Below are positions 1-5,186 of a stretch of DNA of 5,892 nt, one piece after another. Origin of the DNA: Armatimonadota bacterium (GTDB lineage Bacteria > Armatimonadota > Fimbriimonadia > Fimbriimonadales > Fimbriimonadaceae); NCBI GenBank assembly GCA_023428805.1, contig JAEYWW010000178.1, forward strand, positions 1 through 5,892. The letters run 5' to 3'. Made by a program: the position numbers and the translations under genes. A model generated the notes under the pieces. It was not told where the DNA came from. It worked only from the letters and a program-made list of their open reading frames with translations, and did no database searches. Each line of letters opens with the position of its first letter. Position 1 is the first letter of the stretch.

Positions 1-649
1 GTATGGGGGCGAAGTCGTGCTCTATGATCGAGATGAGTCGTCGCGCGAGGAACTTGGGGCGCGGCTCTCGGCGGAGCGCGGGCTGACGGTCATCCCTCCC
101 TACAACTATGCCCCGGTCATCGCAGGACAGGGGACAGCCGCCAAAGAACTGATCGAGGACACAGGCGAGCTTGACCTGCTGCTGGTGTGCGTCGGAGGCG
201 GTGGACTGCTCGGCGGCAGCGCGGTCGCAAGCAAGGCGATGCAGCCGAACTGCCGGGTCGTCGGCGTCGAACCGCAGGCTGGAGATGACGCCTGCCGATC
301 ATTCCGTTCAGGACAGATCGAATCTGTTCTCAACCCGGAAACCATTGCAGACGGCGCTCGAACGCCGTCCATGGGTGAACTGACTTTCCGGCTCATGCAA
401 GAAAATGTCGACGAAATGCGGGCCGTCTCCGATGCATCTCTCATCGACGGAGTTCGATTCTATTGGGAGCGGATGAAGATTGTCGTGGAACCAACTGGCG
501 CTCTGTCTGTTGCCCCGATCTGGGATGGACAAATCGATGTCCATGGACTGCGTGTGGGAATCATCATCAGCGGCGGCAACGCGGATATACCTGCCGTTTC
601 AAAGTTGATGTCCGAAACCGCCGTCCACCCGTTGCTCGCATCAAACTAA
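1..649 (+). CDS. Serine/threonine dehydratase family PLP enzyme (C-terminal part)
   Basis: This is a fold-type II pyridoxal-phosphate enzyme of the threonine dehydratase / serine racemase / threo-3-hydroxyaspartate ammonia-lyase group, which deaminates hydroxy-amino acids in the cytoplasm. The frame is open from base 2, so the gene starts upstream. About 215 residues are visible of a family norm near 320, and the N-terminal part carrying the PLP lysine is missing. Visible motifs (window residues, first codon at base 2) are PPYNYAPVIAGQGT (about 32-45), the glycine-rich phosphate loop GGGGLLGG (65-72), GVEPQAGDDA (88-97) and the late SGGN (190-193). In GVEPQAGDDA, the Glu and second Asp match the divalent-metal ligands of serine racemase. 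That site and the TIADGART segment favour a serine racemase / hydroxyaspartate-type enzyme without an ACT domain over biosynthetic IlvA. The exact substrate cannot be told. The TAA stop abuts the stop of the convergent dioxygenase gene. Confidence 0.93.
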   Translation, partial: YGGEVVLYDRDESSREELGARLSAERGLTVIPPYNYAPVIAGQGTAAKELIEDTGELDLLLVCVGGGGLLGGSAVASKAMQPNCRVVGVEPQAGDDACRSFRSGQIESVLNPETIADGARTPSMGELTFRLMQENVDEMRAVSDASLIDGVRFYWERMKIVVEPTGALSVAPIWDGQIDVHGLRVGIIISGGNADIPAVSKLMSETAVHPLLASN

Positions 650-1441
650 TCAGCTCCTGCGGGCTCCATCCATGTCAAAGGCGACGGTGAAGGCGGCAAT
701 CTTGCCCCTGCCCTTGGGATCGTCCTTGAGTTCAGCCGTCAGGTGGCTTCCCGCACGGGAGCCGTCCATCTGACGTTCGCTGTAGATTCCGTCCCGCAGG
801 TTCATGACCCGCCGTGAAGGATCACGTTTGTTGTACGGTTCTTTTGAGAGAAGAACGTCGTACACATTCTCATCGAAGAAAATCTGGCTGGTGAACTCGT
901 AGGTTTCCTTGCCATCAGGGGAAAACGTGCGGATTTTGAAGTGGATGTGGATTGCGCGGCCCATGTAGAAGCCGGGATAGATCGTCTGGAATTCGACTTC
1001 ACCCTTCTCATCGGTCATCTGGAACCCCCGCAGCCAGTATTCGCCGCTGGTGTCTTCGCCTTGGATGGGATTGCTCGGCTCTCCCGAGTAGATTCCGTCG
1101 GCATCGCAGTGCCAGACATCCACCATCGCGCCCTTGAGCGGATCGCCTTGCGTGCCATCCAATTCGTAGACTTTGAACTTGAGCAGCAAAGGGAGTCCTT
1201 CCACCACGCCCGGGCGTTTGGAGTCGCCGATGAGGTTGGATCGGTCGAGCTTTTTGTCGACAAAGAATGGTCCTTCGGTCAACTGAGGAGTCGCGACCAG
1301 ATTGAGCTTGGGGCCAGTCTGCTGGGCGAGCGCCTTCTTGCCTCCGAAACCAAGCACCAGCCCGAACCCGGCCATGCCCGCCGTCATCAGGGCTTCGCGC
1401 CGCGAAAGGATTTTGCCGATAGTTTGGTCGTCGTGATCCAC
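650..1441 (-). CDS. Tat-exported intradiol ring-cleavage dioxygenase-like protein
   Basis: This is a 263-residue protein of the intradiol dioxygenase family (protocatechuate 3,4- / catechol 1,2-dioxygenase C-terminal domain), non-haem Fe(III) enzymes that open catechol rings between the hydroxyls. All four expected iron ligands are present: Tyr118 (in GIYSGE), Tyr159 (in YPGFYMGR), His165 and His167 (HIHF). Arg162 matches the conserved active-site arginine. The loop between the second Tyr and the His pair is shorter than in protocatechuate dioxygenase. The N-terminus looks like a twin-arginine signal: SRREAL at 13-18, a hydrophobic stretch at about 19-33, and a possible cleavage site after ALA (37-39). 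Export as a folded metalloprotein is therefore likely. The start is GTG at 1441; no upstream in-frame start was found as far as base 1489, and later Met codons would lose the signal. There is no Shine-Dalgarno. No ring-degradation partner gene lies nearby, so the substrate is unknown. Some exported family members may have other roles. Confidence 0.93.
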   Translation of the reverse strand: MDHDDQTIGKILSRREALMTAGMAGFGLVLGFGGKKALAQQTGPKLNLVATPQLTEGPFFVDKKLDRSNLIGDSKRPGVVEGLPLLLKFKVYELDGTQGDPLKGAMVDVWHCDADGIYSGEPSNPIQGEDTSGEYWLRGFQMTDEKGEVEFQTIYPGFYMGRAIHIHFKIRTFSPDGKETYEFTSQIFFDENVYDVLLSKEPYNKRDPSRRVMNLRDGIYSERQMDGSRAGSHLTAELKDDPKGRGKIAAFTVAFDMDGARRS

Positions 1442-1497
1442 ATTTGAAGGATACGATGATTTTGTGAGGCACTTGTGAGTGGTTTTTATGGCAACGC
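1442..1497 (-). promoter_or_regulatory. Upstream region of dioxygenase gene with direct repeat and -10-like hexamer
   Basis: This 56-base gap is AT-richer than its surroundings. Read on the minus strand it holds TATCCT (1453-1448), a TAnnnT hexamer ending six bases before the GTG start, which is the placement expected for a leaderless transcript. No convincing -35 box is seen 16-18 bases further up. On the + strand the heptamer ttgtgag occurs at 1462-1468 and again at 1473-1479, exactly 11 bases (about one helical turn) apart. The second copy lies inside the short palindrome cacttgtgagtg (1470-1481). This could be an operator for a regulator, but the repeats are short and may be chance. Confidence 0.3.
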
Positions 1498-2103
1498 TTA
1501 TCTTGGACTTCGTTCCATCTGCTTCTTGAGCAATCTTTCCATGGCAGGATCAGCCCTCTTGCCGTCGATATAGACTCCCTCTTCTACATTGCTAAAATGC
1601 GAATTGCCGAATGGTGATTGCCTGTGGAATCTGTCCTCCATTTTTCTGCGCTCTGCGTTGAAGGAGGAAAACATCACCCACACTATGATTCCGAAGATCA
1701 CCAGCATCACCAGCCCAAAAACTGGGTGGCCTTCTTTATTCCGTTCATGCTCCCTCAGCATTTCGGGAGTCACCATTCGTGCATGGACGATGACAGGCTG
1801 GTCTCGGTCATCTGCTTCCTGCCTTCGAATCCTCGCTTCGTGATCGGCGATCTTTTCTTGGTGAACCTTGGCTTCTCGCTCAAGCTTGCCGACGCGAAGC
1901 CCGAAGCGCTCCTCCCAATCCTCTTTCCGGATATTGCCGAGGATCATGCCGATCGTGCGGGGCGAGGCGCCGGTCGCTTCGACGATGTCCCCTACTCGAC
2001 TTTGCCCGCTGAGAGCAAACTCCTGCTCGCCCAAGCGTCGCAGAATCTCATGAAGCTCCTCATTTGTCACTTCCTGCTCAAGTAGAAGCTGCTCCTGACT
2101 CAT
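1498..2103 (-). CDS. Single-pass membrane protein with N-terminal HTH-like region, family unknown
   Basis: I do not recognise this 201-residue protein. Residues 1-35 are an acidic, helix-rich lead. Residues about 36-62 (RVGDIVEATGASPRTIGMIL and following) look like a small helix-turn-helix. Residues about 65-100 are very charged (many K, E, R) and are probably a coiled coil or long helix. Residues 127-148 (HPVFGLVMLVIFGIIVWVMF) form one strong transmembrane segment. A charged tail of about 50 residues follows (ERRKMEDRFHRQ, then EEGVYIDGKRADPAMERLLKK). There is no signal peptide, so the HTH side is most likely cytoplasmic and the tail outside; this topology is inferred. Possible jobs are a membrane-tethered transcription factor or a membrane protein regulated by its HTH partner. 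The start is ATG at 2103, 29 bases after the methyltransferase stop, with only a weak purine stretch upstream. The stop is TAA. The coherent charge pattern and helix-turn-membrane order argue for a real gene. Confidence 0.85.
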   Translation of the reverse strand: MSQEQLLLEQEVTNEELHEILRRLGEQEFALSGQSRVGDIVEATGASPRTIGMILGNIRKEDWEERFGLRVGKLEREAKVHQEKIADHEARIRRQEADDRDQPVIVHARMVTPEMLREHERNKEGHPVFGLVMLVIFGIIVWVMFSSFNAERRKMEDRFHRQSPFGNSHFSNVEEGVYIDGKRADPAMERLLKKQMERSPR

Positions 2104-2132
2104 ATCCGCTTCATAATGACCGGAAAATGAAC

Positions 2133-2900
2133 TCAGGAGTTCGCTGATTTTCGCGCGACCAAAGTGATTTCCTTCAATTCGAAGGTCATCGAGGGCTCAA
2201 TGAGGGGCTGGAAATAGTCCCGCAGCGCCCCTTCGCTCTCAAAAATCAACCGCTTGAGTTCCGGGCGGTCGGCTTCTGGGACATCCTGGCGGTCCATCCA
2301 ATCCTGGAAGTTCATCCGCTTCCCCCTCACAACCAGAGACTCGACGAGAAAGCCGGACTCTTCGACCATCGCCCGCCACTCCGACGGAGGAATGTTGCGG
2401 CCATGGGATCGATCTCGGATCGTCTCAACTTCATCCACAACAAGAGTCGCGTCCGCCTCCTCAGAGCCGACCGTGTCAATCAGGAGCAGCCAGCCGCCCG
2501 GCCTGACAACGCGGGATGCCTCCGAAACGAATGCCTGGGCGTCGGTGAAATGATGCGCCGCCAATCGAGATGCCACCCCAACTGCCGAATCTGCTTCAAA
2601 CGGCAGGCTTTCGGCTTGGGCGAGCACCGCCCGCACGTTGGGAAGCTCCATCGCCGCCGCTTCGCGCTCGACGATCTGCAGCATTTCCGGCGTGATGTCC
2701 ACTGCGGCCACTTCATCGGCCCGCAGGGCGAGCGCATAGGCGGTATGCCCGGCTCCCGTGCCGACATCCAGAACGAGGCCATTCATCGGGCTCAAACCCA
2801 AAATCAGATCCATCAACTCGGCGGGAATCTGGTGATCCCGGCTCGAAAGATATTTCTCGGCCGCGCGGCCAAAACGATCCTGTACTGAATCAGACATCAT
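2133..2900 (-). CDS. Class I SAM-dependent methyltransferase
   Basis: This is a 255-residue cytoplasmic methyltransferase of the Methyltransf_11 / UbiE-like group, transferring a methyl group from S-adenosylmethionine to an unknown acceptor. The N-terminal VQDRFGRAAEKY is typical of the group. Motif I is VLDVGTGAGHTAYALA (43-58), the SAM glycine loop. The post-I acidic residue is in AAVDIT (Asp68). The motif IV region is about residues 104-119, ending AAHHF, and motif V is RVVRPGGWLLLIDT (130-143). The C-terminal 60-70 residues form a conserved-looking tail (RMNFQDWMDRQDVPEADR) followed by a closing strand ITLVARK. The start is well bounded: an in-frame TGA at 2903-2901 immediately precedes ATG 2900, with a second ATG at 2897. 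ATG 2900 overlaps the TGA of the upstream CBM9-like gene by 4 bases (ATGA), so coupled translation is likely. There is no Shine-Dalgarno. The substrate cannot be read from the sequence; neighbours suggest no quinone pathway, so a ubiE label is not warranted. Confidence 0.95.
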   Translation of the reverse strand: MMSDSVQDRFGRAAEKYLSSRDHQIPAELMDLILGLSPMNGLVLDVGTGAGHTAYALALRADEVAAVDITPEMLQIVEREAAAMELPNVRAVLAQAESLPFEADSAVGVASRLAAHHFTDAQAFVSEASRVVRPGGWLLLIDTVGSEEADATLVVDEVETIRDRSHGRNIPPSEWRAMVEESGFLVESLVVRGKRMNFQDWMDRQDVPEADRPELKRLIFESEGALRDYFQPLIEPSMTFELKEITLVARKSANS

Positions 2901-4126
2901 TCAATCGGAAGGTAGATGGTCTTGAACATCTCGTCGTCTCCCACCTTGGCCTTGAAGGTGAGCGGGAAGACGCCGACAGTGTTGCGGGGCACGATGATCT
3001 CGACCGGAATCCGGGCCGTGCCGCGCGAGTGGTAGATCGCGAACTTCTGCTCCTTGCCCTTCGAGACCGACCAATCTTGGGGCACTTCGGTGAAGAATGT
3101 CCCTTCAATCCGGCCCGTGAACTGGCTCCGCAGGATCACGTTGGTGCGGATGATCTGCATGTCGGTGCTTCCCTGCAGATTCTCCTTGATCGCCACCTCA
3201 AAATCGACGACGTCGGCGATGCGAACGCTTGTTCGGAGGAGAATCGGCTGCTCGCCCGCTCCCAAGATTTCAGCGCGAATGACCCGCCAGCCCGGAACCG
3301 CATCTCTAGCGATGATCGAGTCGAAATCCAAGGCCGATTTGTTGCGGTTGAACGGAGGGAATGGCTGCATCCCGGAGGCGACCATGTCCTTCGCAAGCCC
3401 CTCGCCCCGATATTCAAACCGATTGAGCTGCACGGTCTCATCATCCCGTTGAACTTCAAACTTGAGCTTGAGGCGATCCTCCCGCGCCACCGAACGATTG
3501 GCCACGACCGGACGCCAGCTCATCCCCGGCAAAAGCCCCCGGCTGGAATCGAGCTGAAGATTGACAAAGGCCAGACCGCGCGGCAGGTACGCTTCGCCCA
3601 GATCAATATTTGCCGGAACCGCATCAACGCGGACGCCGAGACGCTTCCCCGCCTCCGGCCCCTGTCGATAGGGCGGCACATAGGAGCCTTCGAGAATCCA
3701 TCCGCCCTCGGTCGCGGCGGCCGCGACCTTGACCGCCTCGGGCGGAACGCCGCCGTCGCGCCACATCGGGCCGGTCGGGTCGGTCGCATCCAGGAAACGC
3801 ACGCGAACGCGCGGCTCGCCCGCTTCAAACTTGATCCGCAGCTCCAGGTTGTCGTCTCCGACCAGCCAGCCATCCGCGTTGTAGTCGAGGCTCAGAACAA
3901 TATCCTGATCCGTCTTCGCATGGGCCGCCCAATAAATGATCTCCGGCTCCCATTGGAAGTAGGTCATCCCTCCGTGGCTTTCGGCGAGGTTGTCCCACTC
4001 CTCCTTCTCGATCTTTCCGTCCAAAACGGGCGTCAGAGCCACACGGACAAGGCTGTCCACCATCTGGTTCTGGCTCATGCTGACCGACTGGGCCAGCAGG
4101 GCGGATGCAAGAAGCGAGAGAGTCAT
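2897..4126 (-). CDS. Secreted CBM9-like domain protein
   Basis: This is a 409-residue protein with a short N-terminal signal-like stretch (TLSLLASALLAQ, residues 2-13) that lacks the usual basic n-region. Residues about 26-200 resemble the carbohydrate-binding family 9-like beta-sandwich. The hallmark VALTPVLDGKIEKEEWDNLA (29-48) is followed by strands such as DIVLSLDYNADGWLVGDDNLEL (75-96), GGWILEGSYVPP (141-152) and a closing AFVNLQLDSS (186-195). Such domains bind sugars or haem-like ligands in exported proteins. Residues 200-409 are not assigned; the last 60 (FAIYHSRGTARIPVEIIVPR and after) are strand-rich and look like an Ig-like or NEW3-type module. No catalytic motif is seen. The start is forced: upstream of ATG 4126 the frame has no ATG, GTG or TTG before the TGA at 4159-4157. 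There is no Shine-Dalgarno. It lies 46 bases after the serine hydrolase and overlaps the methyltransferase start by 4 bases. The role is probably glycan or surface binding, by inference. Confidence 0.85.
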   Translation of the reverse strand: MTLSLLASALLAQSVSMSQNQMVDSLVRVALTPVLDGKIEKEEWDNLAESHGGMTYFQWEPEIIYWAAHAKTDQDIVLSLDYNADGWLVGDDNLELRIKFEAGEPRVRVRFLDATDPTGPMWRDGGVPPEAVKVAAAATEGGWILEGSYVPPYRQGPEAGKRLGVRVDAVPANIDLGEAYLPRGLAFVNLQLDSSRGLLPGMSWRPVVANRSVAREDRLKLKFEVQRDDETVQLNRFEYRGEGLAKDMVASGMQPFPPFNRNKSALDFDSIIARDAVPGWRVIRAEILGAGEQPILLRTSVRIADVVDFEVAIKENLQGSTDMQIIRTNVILRSQFTGRIEGTFFTEVPQDWSVSKGKEQKFAIYHSRGTARIPVEIIVPRNTVGVFPLTFKAKVGDDEMFKTIYLPIE

Positions 4127-4133
4127 TGCGTTG

Positions 4134-4139
4134 AGAGTA
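4134..4139 (-). promoter_or_regulatory. Candidate -10 hexamer TACTCT for CBM9-like gene
   Basis: On the minus strand TACTCT ends seven bases before the forced ATG at 4126. This TAnnnT hexamer and spacing fit a leaderless promoter, and the start has no Shine-Dalgarno. No clear -35 box is visible at 16-18 bases. It sits in the 46-base gap after the serine hydrolase, so a separate transcript may begin here. The motif is short and could be chance. Confidence 0.3.
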
Positions 4140-4172
4140 CAGACTGTTTGGAACCCTCAGACGATTCGCGGA

Positions 4173-5186
4173 TCAGGCCCTCTGTTCGGCCCACAGTCGG
4201 CGCGCTTCCCGATGAAACCAAGGACGAAAATCGAGAATCTGGCGGTTGCTTTCGTCGGGGTGGACGCGGTTTGAAAGGAGCACGGCGAAAAGCTCCGCAT
4301 CCGGGTCGATCCAGATCGAGGTGCCGGTGAATCCGGTGTGCCCAAAGGAGCGACGCGACCATTGCGGAGTGCGCGGCACACCCGTGTCGAACCCGAGGGC
4401 GCGGGTGGAGAGGTCATCCTGCCTCCGCGTCCACGTTTGGATCGTCTCGGGCTTGAGCCAGGCTTCGCCGTCCCGGAGGATCACCTGCGCCCACCTTGCG
4501 GCGTCTTTGAGCGTCCCGAACAGCCCCGCGTTTCCGCTGACTCCGCCCAGGATGAACGCGCTCGGATCATGCACTTCGCCCTGGATTAGTCCTTCACCCC
4601 TCCATGCGGACGAGAGCGATGTCGGCGCACAGCGTTCACGATCAGATGGCCGGAATCCGGTTTGATCCAGCCCGAGCGGTTCGCCGACGTGTGTGCGGAA
4701 CGCATGATCGAACGGCTGAGCAAAGACCGCTTCCAGAACCCGGCGCATCACCAGGAATCCGACGCACGAATAGATCATGCGGTGTGGAACTGCCGCGCGA
4801 ATTTCCGCGGCGAGAAGCTTTGCTTCGCCCTCCTCCGGAGTTCGGCAGTCCCTGTTCATTTCCAGATAGGGCGGCAGGCCGGATCGGTGAATCAAAAGCT
4901 GGCGGATGGTGACGCCGCGATGACGGAAGGACGGCCAATAGTCCGAGGCCGCCCGATTCAACTCCAACCCACCCCGCTCCCATGCGACCATCGCCAGGCT
5001 CGTGGTTGCGATGACCTTGGTCAGACTCGCCAAATCCCAGAGCGTGGCTTGATCGACTTCACGGCTCTCCTTCTCGTAGGTGAATCTCCCGTCATAGCCT
5101 TGCTCCAACCAATCCAACCCGCCAACGGCCCAGGCCGCACCGGGAAAAACGCGCCTCTCGATGGCGGATTGAAAAAGCAGGTTCAA
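4173..5186 (-). CDS. Serine hydrolase, beta-lactamase (class C / AmpH-EstB) family
   Basis: This is a 337-residue protein of the beta-lactamase / penicillin-binding-protein-like serine hydrolase family, members of which are esterases, D-aminopeptidases, transpeptidase-like enzymes or beta-lactamases. The nucleophile motif S54-LT-K57 is in WDLASLTKVIATT. The second motif is Y139-S-C141, where most relatives have Asn or Asp at the third position. The third motif is H283-T-G285 (FGHTGFTGTSIWIDPD), the HTG variant of KTG. VHDPSAFILGGVSGNAGLFGT (205-225) resembles a block common in serine hydrolases linked to beta-N-acetylglucosaminidases. No signal peptide is seen in the N-terminus, which enters the fold at once (VFPGAAWAVGG). 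The TTG start overlaps the TGA of the upstream glycoside hydrolase gene as TTGA, suggesting coupled translation; the alternative downstream starts would delete conserved fold. The linked hydrolase suggests a job on glycan or muropeptide esters or amides, which is inference. Confidence 0.93.
   Translation of the reverse strand: MNLLFQSAIERRVFPGAAWAVGGLDWLEQGYDGRFTYEKESREVDQATLWDLASLTKVIATTSLAMVAWERGGLELNRAASDYWPSFRHRGVTIRQLLIHRSGLPPYLEMNRDCRTPEEGEAKLLAAEIRAAVPHRMIYSCVGFLVMRRVLEAVFAQPFDHAFRTHVGEPLGLDQTGFRPSDRERCAPTSLSSAWRGEGLIQGEVHDPSAFILGGVSGNAGLFGTLKDAARWAQVILRDGEAWLKPETIQTWTRRQDDLSTRALGFDTGVPRTPQWSRRSFGHTGFTGTSIWIDPDAELFAVLLSNRVHPDESNRQILDFRPWFHREARRLWAEQRA

Noticed and set aside
685..700. 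Small inverted repeat ggcaa-tc-ttgcc near the convergent stops as a terminator
   Set aside because: The stem is 5 base pairs with a 2-base loop, too tight to form, and no T run follows on either strand. It lies in coding sequence of the dioxygenase.
941..1447. Open frame of 168 codons on the + strand
   Set aside because: It is antisense to the dioxygenase gene, whose iron ligands and Tat signal establish the real frame.
2133..2900. Naming the methyltransferase ubiE/menG
   Set aside because: Only the generic SAM-binding motifs support it; there is no quinone-biosynthesis neighbour and the C-terminal tail differs from what I expect of UbiE.
3029..4330. Long open frame of 433 codons on the + strand
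   Set aside because: It runs antisense to the CBM9-like gene (and into the serine hydrolase). Its translation is rich in Arg, His and Pro with no recognisable domain, whereas the minus-strand frame carries a clear fold and coupled start. It is a GC-driven shadow.
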